Shown here: in pieces, positions 8,832-18,005 of the stretch
Layout: each line of letters starts with the position of its first letter
Position numbering within the stretch: position 1 is the first letter of the stretch
Origin: Luteibacter aegosomaticola
Lineage (GTDB): Bacteria; Pseudomonadota; Gammaproteobacteria; Xanthomonadales; Rhodanobacteraceae
Length of the DNA: 64,000 nt
Direction of reading: 5' to 3'
Assembly: GCF_023078475.1 (NCBI RefSeq)
Contig: NZ_CP095741.1
Location: 496,001 to 560,000 of the forward strand
The notes under the pieces: generated by a model
Databases searched by the model: none
Told to the model about the DNA's origin: nothing
Seen by the model: the letters and a program-made list of their open reading frames with translations, nothing else
Translations under genes and position numbers: made by a program

Positions 8832-10248
8832 ACCCTTGCGGCTGCTGGCAGGCCTGCTGCTCTCGGCAGGCCTCGGGGCCTGCTCGATGGCCCCGACGTA
8901 CAAGACGCCGGAAGTGCCGGTCGCGCCGCAGTTCGCCAACACCGATTCACCGTGGGTCGAAGCCAAGCCGGCCGATCATCTTGATCGGGCCAGCTGGTGG
9001 TCGCTCTATGGCGACTCGCGTCTTGATGGCCTGCAGGGCCAGTTGCTGAAGAACAACGCCACGCTCGCGGCCGCGTACGCGCACTACGAGCAGGCTGAAG
9101 CCTTCACCAAGCAGGCGCGTGCGGGGCTGTTCCCGACCTTCGGCCTGAATGGCAACGCCACGCGTAACCGCGAATCGGATACGCGTCCGCTGCGTGGTGC
9201 CACCTCGCCGGCCTGGTACAACTCGTACACCATCGGTGGTCAGCTCGATTACGAAGTGGACCTGTGGGGTCGCGTGCGTGACACCGTTGCGGCGGGTACG
9301 GCCGAACAGGCCGCCTCGGCGGCTGACCTCGCCGGTGCGCAGCTGAGCCTCCAGGCGCAGCTTGCCGACAGCTACCTGCAGCTCAACGGCCAGGATCGCC
9401 AGATCAAGGTGCTGAACGAGAGCATCGATGCTTTCACCAAGGCGTTGCAGCTCACGCAGTCGCGCCATGAAGGCGGTATCGCATCGGGCCTTGATGTGGC
9501 CCGCGCGCAGACGCAGCTCTCGAGCGCCAAGTCGCAGCTGACCCAGGCGCAGGCACAGCGTGGCCTCGTGCTGCACGCCATCGCCGTGCTCGTGGGCGAT
9601 AGCGCTTCGACGTTCACGCTCGAAACGAAGGACGACGCCGTGAAGGTGCCGACCATTCCGCTCGAGGTGCCGTCCGCGCTGCTGCAGCGCCGCCCGGATG
9701 TCGCCGCCGCGGAACGCCGCACGGCTGCCGCCAACGCCCGTGTCGGCGTCGCACGCTCGGCGTTCTTCCCGCAGATCACGCTGGACGGGCAGGGCGGCTG
9801 GCAGAGTTCGGCGTGGGGCAGCATCGCCACCGCGCCGAACCGCTTCTGGGCGCTGGGCCCGACCGTGCTCCTGAACGTGTTTGACGGCGGTCGCCGCAAG
9901 GCCGCCGTGGAATCCGCGAAGGCCGCGACGGACGAAGCCGGTGCGAAGTACCGCGACGTCGTGCTGAATGCGTTCGCCCAGGTGGAAGACAACCTCACCC
10001 TGTTACGCGACCTCGGCGCTGCGTTGAACGACCAGCGCGCCGCGGCGGATGCCGCCCAGCGTTCGGTGGACCTGTCGCTCGATCGCTACCGCGAAGGCGC
10101 CGTCGGCTACCTCGACGTGGTGCAGGCCCAGACCGCCGAGCTCGACGCTCGCCGCAGCGTGATCGATCTGGAAACCCGCCAGCTCCGCGCCAGCGTGGCC
10201 CTCATCCGCGCCCTGGGCGGCGGCTGGCAGGCCCCCGCGACAACGTAA
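8818..10248 (+). CDS. RND efflux outer-membrane factor lipoprotein (NodT family)
   Basis: Outer-membrane channel component of 476 residues. The N-terminus has a lipoprotein signal with lipobox LGAC, giving Cys22 as the acylated residue. Two OEP repeats follow, with long Ala/Gln-rich helices and the typical closing motif VALIRALGGGW. It overlaps the adaptor stop by 14 bases and has a GGAAGG ribosome site just before the ATG, so it is translationally coupled. The operon ends here; a REP-type palindrome at 10299-10368 follows instead of a T-tailed terminator. Confidence 0.93.
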   Translation: MARREPLRLLAGLLLSAGLGACSMAPTYKTPEVPVAPQFANTDSPWVEAKPADHLDRASWWSLYGDSRLDGLQGQLLKNNATLAAAYAHYEQAEAFTKQARAGLFPTFGLNGNATRNRESDTRPLRGATSPAWYNSYTIGGQLDYEVDLWGRVRDTVAAGTAEQAASAADLAGAQLSLQAQLADSYLQLNGQDRQIKVLNESIDAFTKALQLTQSRHEGGIASGLDVARAQTQLSSAKSQLTQAQAQRGLVLHAIAVLVGDSASTFTLETKDDAVKVPTIPLEVPSALLQRRPDVAAAERRTAAANARVGVARSAFFPQITLDGQGGWQSSAWGSIATAPNRFWALGPTVLLNVFDGGRRKAAVESAKAATDEAGAKYRDVVLNAFAQVEDNLTLLRDLGAALNDQRAAADAAQRSVDLSLDRYREGAVGYLDVVQAQTAELDARRSVIDLETRQLRASVALIRALGGGWQAPATT

Positions 10249-10298
10249 ACCCGTCCATGGGCGCGACCATCCCGCCCATGGACGTCAAAAACTCGCTC

Positions 10299-10368
10299 TT
10301 GTAGGAGCGCGCTTGCGCGCGATGGGTGCTCGCCGCAGGCCCCAATCGCGCGCAAGCGCGCTCCCAAA
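10299..10368. repeat. REP-type palindrome, copy 1
   Basis: The left arm starts TTGTAGGAGCGCGCTTGCGC and the right arm is its near-perfect reverse complement ending GCGCGCTCCC, separated by about 15 bases. It lies between the efflux operon and the aldehyde dehydrogenase gene. The same arms recur at 11787, 13347, 28510 and, shortened, 61573. Confidence 0.85.
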
Positions 10369-10388
10369 ACAGCCTCTATGATGCGGGT

Positions 10389-11786
10389 ATGGAGACTCTT
10401 CTCGCCCGCCAGCAAGCCGCCCAACGCCGTGAAGGCACGCCTCCGGCGGCCATCCGCATCGATCGCCTCGATCGCGCCATCGGTCTGCTGGTCGACCATG
10501 CCAGTGACATCGCCGATGCGCTGAACGACGACTTTGGCCATCGTTCCCGCCAGGGCTCCCTGGTCAGCGATGTAGCGGCTTCCATCGAGCCGCTGAAGCA
10601 CGCGAAGCACCACGTAAAACGGTGGATGCGCCGCGATTACCGCCCGGTCTCGCCCGCGCCCCTGGCGCTCCTCGGCGCCCGCGCCTGGGTGGACTACCAG
10701 CCCAAGGGCGTCGTCGGTGTCATCGCACCGTGGAACTTCCCGTTCAATCTCACGTTCGCGCCACTTGCCGGCATTCTCGCCGCGGGCAATCGCGCGATGA
10801 TCAAGCCGTCGGAATTCACGCCGCGCTCGTCGGCGCTCATGCAGCGCATGGTGGCGGCCGCGTTCGACGAGACGGAGGTCGCGGTCATCACGGGTGATCA
10901 GTCGGCGGGCGAAGCGTTCGCCGCGCTGCCATTCGATCATCTGTTGTTTACCGGGGCCACCTCGGTGGCGAAGCATGTCATGCGTGCGGCGGCGGAGCAT
11001 CTTGTTCCCGTCACGCTTGAGCTGGGAGGGAAGTCACCCGCCATCATCGGCCGCGATGCGGATCTGGATCTCGCTGCGCGACGGTTGCTGTTCGGCAAGA
11101 CGCTCAACGCCGGGCAAATCTGCGTGGCGCCCGATTACGCACTGGTGCCGGGCGATGCGGTCGAAGCCTTCGTCGAAGCACTCGCACGCAACGTCGCCGT
11201 GATGTTCCCGACGCTTCGCGGCAACCCCGATTACACGTCGATCATCAACGAACGCCATAAGGCTCGACTCGAAGGCTATCTCGATGACGCGGTTGCCCAC
11301 GGCGCATCCGTTCGCGCGCTGAATCCGTCGAACGAAGCGCTGGATGGACGCCGCATGGCCCCGACGGTGGTGCTCGGAGCCACGGACGACATGGCCGTGC
11401 TACGCGAAGAAATCTTCGGGCCGATCCTGCCCATTGTGCCGTATGGCCGCCTCGACGATGCGATCGCCTACGTCAACGCACATCCGCGACCGCTCAGCCT
11501 GTACTACTTCGGCAATGGTCGCGCCGATCAGGAACACGTGCTGGCTAACATCGTAGCCGGCGGCGTCACGCTCAACGACACGGTCGTTCACCTCACCCAG
11601 GACAATCTCCCCTTCGGCGGCATCGGCCCTTCGGGTATGGGCGCGTACCACGGCTATGACGGCTTCAAAACCTTCAGTCATGCCCGCGCCGTCTACCGTC
11701 AGTCGCGTTTCGACATCACCGCTATGCTCCGTCCGCCGTACGGCAAGACGATCGAACGGCTGCTGTCCTTCAAGATCCGCCGCTAG
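10389..11786 (+). CDS. Coniferyl-aldehyde dehydrogenase-like ALDH
   Basis: NAD(P)-dependent aldehyde dehydrogenase of 465 residues. The family glutamate is Glu211 in LELGGKSP and the catalytic nucleophile is Cys245 in NAGQICVAPDY. The APWNFPFNL cofactor segment and the C-terminal PFGGIGPSGMGAYHG motif fit the coniferyl-aldehyde dehydrogenase (CalB) branch, which oxidises aromatic or long-chain aldehydes to acids. Substrate assignment rests on branch resemblance only. The ATG at 10389 is chosen because the frame upstream reads into the REP element. A second REP copy begins immediately after the stop. Confidence 0.87.
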   Translation: METLLARQQAAQRREGTPPAAIRIDRLDRAIGLLVDHASDIADALNDDFGHRSRQGSLVSDVAASIEPLKHAKHHVKRWMRRDYRPVSPAPLALLGARAWVDYQPKGVVGVIAPWNFPFNLTFAPLAGILAAGNRAMIKPSEFTPRSSALMQRMVAAAFDETEVAVITGDQSAGEAFAALPFDHLLFTGATSVAKHVMRAAAEHLVPVTLELGGKSPAIIGRDADLDLAARRLLFGKTLNAGQICVAPDYALVPGDAVEAFVEALARNVAVMFPTLRGNPDYTSIINERHKARLEGYLDDAVAHGASVRALNPSNEALDGRRMAPTVVLGATDDMAVLREEIFGPILPIVPYGRLDDAIAYVNAHPRPLSLYYFGNGRADQEHVLANIVAGGVTLNDTVVHLTQDNLPFGGIGPSGMGAYHGYDGFKTFSHARAVYRQSRFDITAMLRPPYGKTIERLLSFKIRR

Positions 11787-11842
11787 CCTGTAGGAGCGCG
11801 CTTGCCGCAACGTGGATCGCGCGCAAGCGCGCTCCTACAGGG
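11787..11842. repeat. REP-type palindrome, copy 2, supplying a stop codon
   Basis: CCTGTAGGAGCGCGCTTG at 11787-11804 pairs with the reverse-complement arm at about 11817-11842. It occupies the whole convergent gap between the aldehyde dehydrogenase (+) and the serine hydrolase (-). The TAG stop of the hydrolase (11835-11837, minus strand) is part of the repeat's GTAGGAGCG end. Confidence 0.85.
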
Positions 11843-13280
11843 GCCGCGCGTGTAGCGTGCCCACGGTCAGGCCACCCGAGGGATCAAGCGATACCGCGTA
11901 GCCGAGGTCCGGCGCGACGAAGGTATTCGCACCCGTCGGCACGAGGGCGGTTCGTGCTGTATCGGGAAGAACGAGAAACCAGGCATCGCCTTCGCGCGCG
12001 AGTGTGATCTGGCGGTCGCCTTCGTAATCCTCGTCGTCGATGGCGTAACGGCCCACACGTGCTTCCATGGCTGCTTTGTTCAACTCGCCTTTCGCCACGA
12101 CGCGCGGCGCGAAACCCTCCCAGCCAAATGCATCCGCCACGGCTTTCGTGAACTCCACATTGAGCCAGCGGCCGTTGTCGCTATCGGTGAGCATGACGAC
12201 GCCGTCGCCGCTGTCGAGGTACATCACGTACTTGCTCTTGAAGCCGGCGTTGCCGCCCTCGTGCATGAAGTGACGCGTAAGGCCGTCGCCCGAGACGAAA
12301 ACGCCTAAACCGTAGTGATTTAATCCAGGTTCGAGCATGAGGGCGGCGGCGGCTTTCGAGAAGAATGCCTTCTCGCCGCGATCGCCCTGGCGTACGGCGA
12401 TAAGCCACCGGGCCAGATCCTCGGCTGTTGTCCATAAGCCCGCCGCTGCCAGCTCGGGATAGGTGTTGGCGCCGCCGGGAATGACATCGCCGTTTGCGGT
12501 ATGTCCCGAGGCATGGGCGATGCCGGGCGGCAGTGGCTGGGCGAAGCTGCTGTCGTCCATCCCGGCAGGTTTAAGCACGACTCGCTGTATGAGTTCGGCA
12601 AACGGCTGCTTCGTGCAGTGTGCGATCGCGAGTTGCGCGACGGTATAACCGCCGCCCGAGTAAGCGTAGGTGCTGCCGGGCGTGGACTCGATGGTGACAG
12701 CGGGTGTATTGGAAGGTGGCTGGCCCAGGATGACCTGCTCGGGCGTGGCGGTGGGCGTGCCGGCCGGATACCCAGGAAAACCGTTCACCGTTGCACCCGC
12801 GGTATGGTGAAGTAGGTTGCGCAGCGTGACCGGATGCGTCACATCCTGTTTGCCCGGGGGCAGCTTGAGCGGTGCGAGGCACGTGTCGATCGGCGCATCC
12901 AGATCGATCAGGTGCTGGTCTGCCAGCGTCGCAGCGAGGCTACCTGTCACACCCTTGCTCAAGGACGCCGCCTGGAACCGCTCTCGGGTGGCAGGCACGC
13001 TCACCGTCCCGTCGCTTCGATACGTCGCCGACCACGCGATGCGCCCTTGCTTGATCACCGCCACGCTCATCGTCGGAACGCGGTACCTGCGCATGCGCTC
13101 GTAGACATTCCAGCGCACCGGCGCCTGACCGGCGATATCGATCTTCGGACGCAAGCCGTTCTCGATGGCATGGCGTTGCGCTGCCTCGGGCGCCTCGGTA
13201 GCCAACGCACCCGTGGCACCGGTGGCCAGGGACGCGGCCAAGGCGAGGCGGCCCAGCGCGTGGCGGGTAGTGCTCATCAT
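11835..13280 (-). CDS. Secreted serine hydrolase, beta-lactamase class C / AmpC-like fold
   Basis: Exported penicillin-binding-protein-like hydrolase of 481 residues. A signal peptide ends near residue 28 (TGALATEA). The SxxK nucleophile motif is Ser106-Lys109 in FQAASLSKG, a Tyr-Ser-Gly motif in TYAYSGGGY sits in the YxN position, and HEGG near residue 330 is in the KTG/HxG position. A C-terminal beta-rich domain follows the catalytic domain, as in many esterase/D-aminopeptidase-type members. The start is ATG 13280 (or the adjacent ATG 13277), after AAGGGG. The substrate is unknown: it could be an esterase, peptidase or beta-lactamase relative. The stop codon falls inside REP copy 2. Confidence 0.85.
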   Translation of the reverse strand: MMSTTRHALGRLALAASLATGATGALATEAPEAAQRHAIENGLRPKIDIAGQAPVRWNVYERMRRYRVPTMSVAVIKQGRIAWSATYRSDGTVSVPATRERFQAASLSKGVTGSLAATLADQHLIDLDAPIDTCLAPLKLPPGKQDVTHPVTLRNLLHHTAGATVNGFPGYPAGTPTATPEQVILGQPPSNTPAVTIESTPGSTYAYSGGGYTVAQLAIAHCTKQPFAELIQRVVLKPAGMDDSSFAQPLPPGIAHASGHTANGDVIPGGANTYPELAAAGLWTTAEDLARWLIAVRQGDRGEKAFFSKAAAALMLEPGLNHYGLGVFVSGDGLTRHFMHEGGNAGFKSKYVMYLDSGDGVVMLTDSDNGRWLNVEFTKAVADAFGWEGFAPRVVAKGELNKAAMEARVGRYAIDDEDYEGDRQITLAREGDAWFLVLPDTARTALVPTGANTFVAPDLGYAVSLDPSGGLTVGTLHARPL

Positions 13281-13346
13281 GGTGGCCCCTTCGAGACGGT
13301 AAGTCGCGCTTGGATGCCTCCTGTGCCCTAACCGTTTAAGGGGCGC

Positions 13347-13430
13347 CTTGTAGGAGCGCGCTTGCGCGCGATCCGCCGGCAGGCGGCCAGCCTGCGGCAA
13401 GCACATCGCGTGCAAGCGCGCTCCTACAGG
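13347..13430. repeat. REP-type palindrome, copy 3, supplying a stop codon
   Basis: The left arm starts CTTGTAGGAGCGCGCTTGCG at 13347 and the complementary arm spans about 13405-13430, with a GC-rich spacer. The TAG stop of the methyltransferase gene (13424-13426, minus strand) lies within the right arm. Confidence 0.85.
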
Positions 13431-14134
13431 TGCTTGATCACCATCACCTGGCCCCAGGGCAGTTCCATGAGGGTGTAGCCGCCCTGGCCGCAGTGCTCGG
13501 CGAAGCATTGCCGCACGCCGGGGTCGTAGTAGTCGTCACCGATCACGATGCCGCCGGCAAGCATGCGCGGCAGGAAGTAATCGAGCGCCGCGTTGGTGCT
13601 GGACACAAGATCCATGTCGAGATGGACGAAGCTGTACCGCTCGTCAGGCACGCCGGTGGTCGATGCGGGAAACCAGCCGGGGTGGAAATGCACGTTCGGA
13701 TACGGCGCGAGGATGCGCTCGACGAGGCCCATGGTGCCGTGCACTGTGCCGAAGTAGTTGCGAACCTCGGTCGCCGGCACGTCGGACGCGTGCTGTTGTG
13801 TCTCGAACACATCGAACAGGCGCAGCGTGGCCTCACCTTTCACCTCGCAGATGAGCCGCGCGCTGCCTCCCTTGAACACCCCGGCTTCGGCCATCGCACC
13901 GCCCAGCCGAACGGCGGCACGCACGGCGATCATGATCTGCAACGCCGCGGCATCCGTTAGCAGGATGGCGGTCATCTGCCGCGTCTCGTGGATCGTGCGC
14001 AGGTTCGCGTGCCACTCGGGGCCCAGATGGGCCTGCATGGAGCCGCGGCGGGCCAGGGCAGAGCGTAGAAGGGCGCCCGGCTTCAGCTTGTCCTGCCAGC
14101 GCTGCGGCCGCGTGGTCGATGCGATGGTTGCCAT
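13424..14134 (-). CDS. TylF/MycF-like SAM-dependent methyltransferase
   Basis: Class I methyltransferase-like protein of 236 residues. The SAM-binding region EAGVFKGGSARLI (about 84-96) and the acidic metal/cofactor motif HLDMDLVSSTNAALDYF, followed by GGIVIGDDYYDPG, match the macrocin O-methyltransferase (TylF) family, which methylates sugar hydroxyls. No glycosyltransferase or antibiotic cluster is nearby, so the acceptor is unknown. The protein ends HL followed by a TAG contributed by REP copy 3. The start is ATG 14134. Confidence 0.8.
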   Translation of the reverse strand: MATIASTTRPQRWQDKLKPGALLRSALARRGSMQAHLGPEWHANLRTIHETRQMTAILLTDAAALQIMIAVRAAVRLGGAMAEAGVFKGGSARLICEVKGEATLRLFDVFETQQHASDVPATEVRNYFGTVHGTMGLVERILAPYPNVHFHPGWFPASTTGVPDERYSFVHLDMDLVSSTNAALDYFLPRMLAGGIVIGDDYYDPGVRQCFAEHCGQGGYTLMELPWGQVMVIKHL

Positions 14135-14190
14135 GGCGCAGAGGTTCCCCGGTTAAATCCGTGGGTGCCGCCCTCACGCGCGAAGGTTGT

Positions 14191-14286
14191 TGTAGGAGCC
14201 CACCCTGTGGGCGACATCTTTCGCCTCACCGCGCAGGCCATGTGGCGTTATCGCGAACGGCGTCGCCCACAGGGTGGGCTCCTACG
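14191..14286. repeat. Variant REP palindrome with a different core
   Basis: A 24-bp perfect stem (14192-14215 with 14262-14285) shares the GTAGGAGC outer end with the other copies. Its core is CCACCCTGTGGGCGAC instead of GCGCTTGCGC. The 46-base spacer has no recognisable gene. Confidence 0.8.
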
Positions 14287-14287
14287 A

Positions 14288-14364
14288 TTCGTGCGCCGTG
14301 CGCCGTGCGTCGTGCGTGGACGTGGCGTCGTGCGTGGCGTCGTGCGTGGGCGTCGTGCGTGGGC
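14288..14364. repeat. Short degenerate tandem repeat (GTGCGTCGTGCGTGG-like)
   Basis: About 75 bases made of repeated GTGCGCC/GTGCGTC/GTGCGTGG units between the variant REP and the transaldolase terminator. It is non-coding on both strands as far as I can see. Confidence 0.7.
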
Positions 14365-14390
14365 AAAAAAAGGGCCCCGAGGGGCCCTTT
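14365..14390 (-). terminator. Intrinsic terminator after transaldolase
   Basis: On the minus strand AAAGGGCCCC and GGGGCCC form a stem followed by a run of seven T, starting 25 bases after the transaldolase stop. Confidence 0.85.
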
Positions 14391-14414
14391 GTCGAACTCG
14401 TGGAACGCGTTGGC

Positions 14415-15371
14415 TTAGAGCTTCGCGCCCAGCAGTTCTTCCAGCTTGCGCTGGTCCTTGGCGAAGTTGCGGATGCCTTCGGCGAGCTTGTCGGTAGCCA
14501 TCGCGTCTTCGTTGTGGCCCCAGCGGAACTGGGCTTCGGTGAGCTTGTTCGCCGGCGGCTCGGCCTTCTTGCCGTTGTCCTTGAGGGCAGCGGAAAGCGG
14601 CGCATCGGTTTCGTCGAGCTGCTTCAGCAGATCCGGCGCGATGGTCAGGCGGTCGCAACCGGCAAGGGCCTGGATCTGGCCGATGTTACGGAAGCTCGCA
14701 CCCATCACGATCGTCTTGTAACCGTGGGTCTTGTAGTAATCGTAGATGCGGCGGACCGACTTCACGCCCGGATCTTCGTCCGGTGCGTAGGTCTTCTTAT
14801 CGGTGTTCTTGACGTACCAGTCGAAGATGCGGCCGACGAACGGCGAGATCAGGAACGCACCCGCTTCGGCGCAGGCCTGGGCCTGTTCGAAGCTGAAGAG
14901 CAGGGTCATGTTGCAGTTGATCCCTTCCTTCTGCAGTTGCTCGGCGGCCTTGATGCCTTCCCAGGTGGAGGCGAGCTTGATCAGCACGCGCTTCGGGTCG
15001 ACGCCGACATCCTTGTACATGCCGATCAGGCGCTTGGCCTTGGCGATGGAGGCTTCCTTGTCGAACGAGAGGCGGGCATCCACTTCGGTCGAGACGTAGC
15101 CCGGGACGATCTTCAGGATCTCGCGGCCCACGAGCACCGCCAGGCGGTCGCCGGCGTCGATCAGCTGCTGGGAGCGATCGGAGCTCTGTTCCTTGGCCCA
15201 CTTAACGGCCTCATCGATGTACGGGGCGTACTCGGGGATGCCAGCGGCCTTCAGCAGCAGGGACGGGTTGGTGGTCGCGTCTTCCGGCTTGAAGGTCTTC
15301 ATGGCCGACATGTCGCCGGTATCGGCGACGACCTTGGTGAGTTTGCGCAGTTGTTCGAGTTGGCTGGTCAC
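14415..15371 (-). CDS. tal: Transaldolase
   Basis: Pentose-phosphate enzyme moving a dihydroxyacetone unit from sedoheptulose-7-phosphate to glyceraldehyde-3-phosphate. The 318-residue product aligns along its length with TalB-type enzymes. [12 protein letters not shown] is at 14-25, [18 protein letters not shown] at 31-48, and the Schiff-base Lys132 sits in VLIKLASTW, the same number as in E. coli TalB. I chose the GTG at 15371 (GGAAG 8 bases upstream, [11 protein letters not shown]-terminus); the upstream in-frame ATG at 15464 adds 31 residues not typical of the family. A clean terminator follows. Confidence 0.96.
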   Translation of the reverse strand: MTSQLEQLRKLTKVVADTGDMSAMKTFKPEDATTNPSLLLKAAGIPEYAPYIDEAVKWAKEQSSDRSQQLIDAGDRLAVLVGREILKIVPGYVSTEVDARLSFDKEASIAKAKRLIGMYKDVGVDPKRVLIKLASTWEGIKAAEQLQKEGINCNMTLLFSFEQAQACAEAGAFLISPFVGRIFDWYVKNTDKKTYAPDEDPGVKSVRRIYDYYKTHGYKTIVMGASFRNIGQIQALAGCDRLTIAPDLLKQLDETDAPLSAALKDNGKKAEPPANKLTEAQFRWGHNEDAMATDKLAEGIRNFAKDQRKLEELLGAKL

Positions 15372-15460
15372 GTTTGCAGCTTCCGTTACCTGTGGGGAAA
15401 GAGATTGTCGCGCCGGGGACGGCAGCGGGGATAGGCATCCGATGGTATCGGGTTGCTTGT

Positions 15461-17635
15461 TCAATATAGGTCGATGGGGTCCACATCAAGGGACCAGCGG
15501 ACCTTGCGGGCCGATGGCAGGCCCGTAAGGGCGTGCTGCCAGGGCCGCAGGAACGCGTGGAGCCGCGCGCGGGTGGAGGCCTCGACAAGGAGCTGGCCAC
15601 GGTGCCGGCCCGCACGCAGGGGCATGGGTGCGGGCATGGGGCCGGCCAGGCGCAGGTCACCGGGCTCACCGATGGCGAGATGCGCTTCATGGAGGAAGGC
15701 ATCCACCTCGGCACGGCCATGCGCGTCCGCCCGCAGCAGTACCTGGTGCGAAAACGGCGGCAGTTCGAGCAGCCGCCGTTCGGTCAGCAGCTCGGCGGCG
15801 ACGGTCGCGTAACCGCCCCGTAGCAGGCCATGCAGCATCGCGTGGTCGGGATGGTGCGTCTGTAGCAGCACGCTGCCCGGGCGCGCGGCACGGCCCGCTC
15901 GGCCGGCCACCTGGACCACGAGCTGGGCCAGCCGCTCGCTGGCACGGAAATCGATGCTGTGCAGCCCTTCGTCCACGCCGACAATCGCGACGAGGGTGAG
16001 GTTCGGCAGGTCGTGGCCCTTCGCCAGCATCTGCGTACCGACAAGAATCGCCGGTTTGTCCTCGCGCAGGCCATCCAGGATCTCGCCGAACGCTTCGCGG
16101 CGGCGGGTGGTTTCGCGGTCGATGCGTACGACCGGCACGTCGGGGAAGCGCTCGGCCAACGCTTCTTCCAGCCGCTCGGTGCCCTGGCCTTGCGGGCTGA
16201 GGTTTGCGGAGCCACACGCCGGGCAGGCCGTGGGCTGCGCTTCGGTGTTGTCGCAGTGGTGGCAAATGAGCCGGCGGCGCCCGGCGTGCAGCGTCATCGG
16301 CCGTTCGCAACGCGGGCAATCGGCATGCCAGCCGCAGTCGTAACAAAGCAGGATGGGTGCGTAGCCGCGGCGGTTACGGAACACGAGCGCTTGCTCGCCG
16401 CGACCGACGCAGGCGGCGACGGCGTTGACGAGCGTCGGCGACAGGCCGTGATCCAGGCGCTGCGCGCGCATATCCACGATTTGCACGCGCGTCGGCTGCG
16501 AGGCGCCCGGGCGGCCACGCAGCACCAGCCGCTTGTAACGGCCGGCATCCACGTTGGCCAGGCTTTCCAGCGACGGGGTAGCCGAGCCCAGCACCACGGG
16601 CACACCTAACGCGCGGGCGCGCACCAGGGCGAGGTCGCGGGCGTGGTAGCGGAAGCCTTCCTGCTGCTTATATGAGGGGTCGTGCTCTTCGTCGACGATG
16701 ATCAGCCCGGCGTTGGGCAGTGGGGTGAACACCGCCGAGCGCGTACCGATGACGACCCGGGCGCTGCCATCGCGGGCGCGCAGCCAGGCCCGGGCGCGGT
16801 CGCCCTCGGCCAGGTTGGAGTGCAGCACTTCGATGGCGATGCCCAGCCGTTCGCGCAAGCGGCGCACGGTCTGTGGCGCCAGGCCGATCTCAGGCACGAG
16901 CAGAAGCGTTTGCCGCCCTTCGGCCAGCGCCTTTTCGATCAGCGCGAGGTAGACCTCGGTCTTGCCGCTACCCGTGACGCCATCCAGCAGGTAAGGCTGG
17001 AATCGGCCCAGGCCTTCGGCCATGGCGGCCACCGCGGCAGCCTGTTCCTCGCTTAGCGCGGGGCCAGGCGCGGGCGTGGCGGGCAACGCGCCTTCCTTCA
17101 GCTCGAGCTTCTCAACGAGCCCGGCTTCGATCAGCCTTCGCGCGGCGGCGCGCCAGTCGGGCAGAGCGAACCCCAGTTCGTCGGCGGCGCGCGGGCCGTC
17201 ATAAAGCGCATCGAGCAGTGCCGCCGAACCACCCTTGCGACTGCGCGCATCGCGCGCCGCACGGCCCTGCTGGGTGAGTGCCCACACCTCGCGCCCGGTA
17301 GGCGGCAAGGGCTTGGGCTCGCGCAGCGCCAGGGGCAGGGCGTTCGTCACGGCTTCGCCCGGCGCACCGGCCCAGTAGTCGGCTGCCCAGGCCAGGGTCG
17401 CCAGCAACTCGGCGTCGAGCAGGGGGGCTTCATCGAGCACCTCGCTGGCCCGCTTCAGCCGCTTGGCGCCGACGGCCGCCTCGGCGGCCGGGTCGATCAC
17501 GATCCCGACCATCTCCCCGCGACCAAATGGCACGCGCACGCGCGAACCCGCCCCGGCGACGCCTGCCAGGGGCGGCAGATAGTCGAAAAGGGTGAGCAGG
17601 GGAACCGGTAGGGCGACGCGAAGAACGGATGTCAT
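15461..17635 (-). CDS. priA: Primosomal replication-restart helicase PriA
   Basis: 3'-5' DNA helicase that reloads the replisome at collapsed forks. The 724-residue product has the N-terminal 3'-binding domain ([16 protein letters not shown]), Walker [13 protein letters not shown], the DEEHD box, and a zinc region with four Cys-x2-Cys pairs between helicase motifs ([13 protein letters not shown], then CHHC and CPAC). Late helicase motifs [13 protein letters not shown] and VAGRAGR follow. The start is ATG 17635. The 370-base region upstream, likely its promoter, carries DnaA-box-like sequences. Confidence 0.96.
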   Translation of the reverse strand: MTSVLRVALPVPLLTLFDYLPPLAGVAGAGSRVRVPFGRGEMVGIVIDPAAEAAVGAKRLKRASEVLDEAPLLDAELLATLAWAADYWAGAPGEAVTNALPLALREPKPLPPTGREVWALTQQGRAARDARSRKGGSAALLDALYDGPRAADELGFALPDWRAAARRLIEAGLVEKLELKEGALPATPAPGPALSEEQAAAVAAMAEGLGRFQPYLLDGVTGSGKTEVYLALIEKALAEGRQTLLLVPEIGLAPQTVRRLRERLGIAIEVLHSNLAEGDRARAWLRARDGSARVVIGTRSAVFTPLPNAGLIIVDEEHDPSYKQQEGFRYHARDLALVRARALGVPVVLGSATPSLESLANVDAGRYKRLVLRGRPGASQPTRVQIVDMRAQRLDHGLSPTLVNAVAACVGRGEQALVFRNRRGYAPILLCYDCGWHADCPRCERPMTLHAGRRRLICHHCDNTEAQPTACPACGSANLSPQGQGTERLEEALAERFPDVPVVRIDRETTRRREAFGEILDGLREDKPAILVGTQMLAKGHDLPNLTLVAIVGVDEGLHSIDFRASERLAQLVVQVAGRAGRAARPGSVLLQTHHPDHAMLHGLLRGGYATVAAELLTERRLLELPPFSHQVLLRADAHGRAEVDAFLHEAHLAIGEPGDLRLAGPMPAPMPLRAGRHRGQLLVEASTRARLHAFLRPWQHALTGLPSARKVRWSLDVDPIDLY

Positions 17636-18005
17636 GCGAGGCCTAGTTTAACGAGGTCCAGCGATTTCGCTGGTCAATGATTAACCACAGTGGCGAGGGC
17701 TTGGAGGGGAATGACGTCATCCGCGCGAGGAAGCTGGCCTAAGTGCCCGCCCACTGGGGGCTTTCAGGGTTATCCACAAGTGCTGTGGATAAGTCTGTGG
17801 ATGAGCTTCGGATGGAGCCCCTCCAGGCGCTTGGTTAAGCCACGGCGGTTAGCTTGAACACATTTTAACCAAGCTGAAATATAGCTTGAAATCAACATGT
17901 TACAAATGCGACGCCGAGTCGCTTCACTAGACGTCCGCAAAACCTTGACAAAGGCGAAGGGACCTCGCGGCCTGTGTACAACCGCTTGCTGCGTAGGAAA
18001 AAATC
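17636..18005. other. Gene-free interval upstream of priA
   Basis: No supported gene. The priA-proximal half contains a cluster of DnaA-box-like 9-mers (17681-17804). The distal half (about 17850-17930) is notably AT-rich for this genome. A small reading frame here (17770-18084, minus) has no ribosome site and no family resemblance. Confidence 0.6.
17681..17804. promoter_or_regulatory. DnaA-box cluster
   Basis: TTATCCACA at 17770-17778 and its exact inverse TGTGGATAA at 17784-17792 are perfect DnaA boxes. TGTGGATGA at 17796-17804 and TTAACCACA at 17681-17689 each differ from the consensus by one base. Three boxes lie within 35 bp, about 135-170 bp upstream of the priA start. Binding is inferred from sequence only. 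Confidence 0.55.

Noticed and set aside
13281..13508. N-terminal extension of the serine hydrolase to an upstream ATG
   Set aside because: The extra 76 codons read through REP copy 3 and precede a clean signal peptide that starts at 13280.
17636..18005. Chromosomal replication origin
   Set aside because: DnaA boxes and AT-rich sequence are present, but dnaA, dnaN, gyrB, rpmH or parAB are not adjacent, as expected for oriC in this group; kept only as a DnaA-box cluster.
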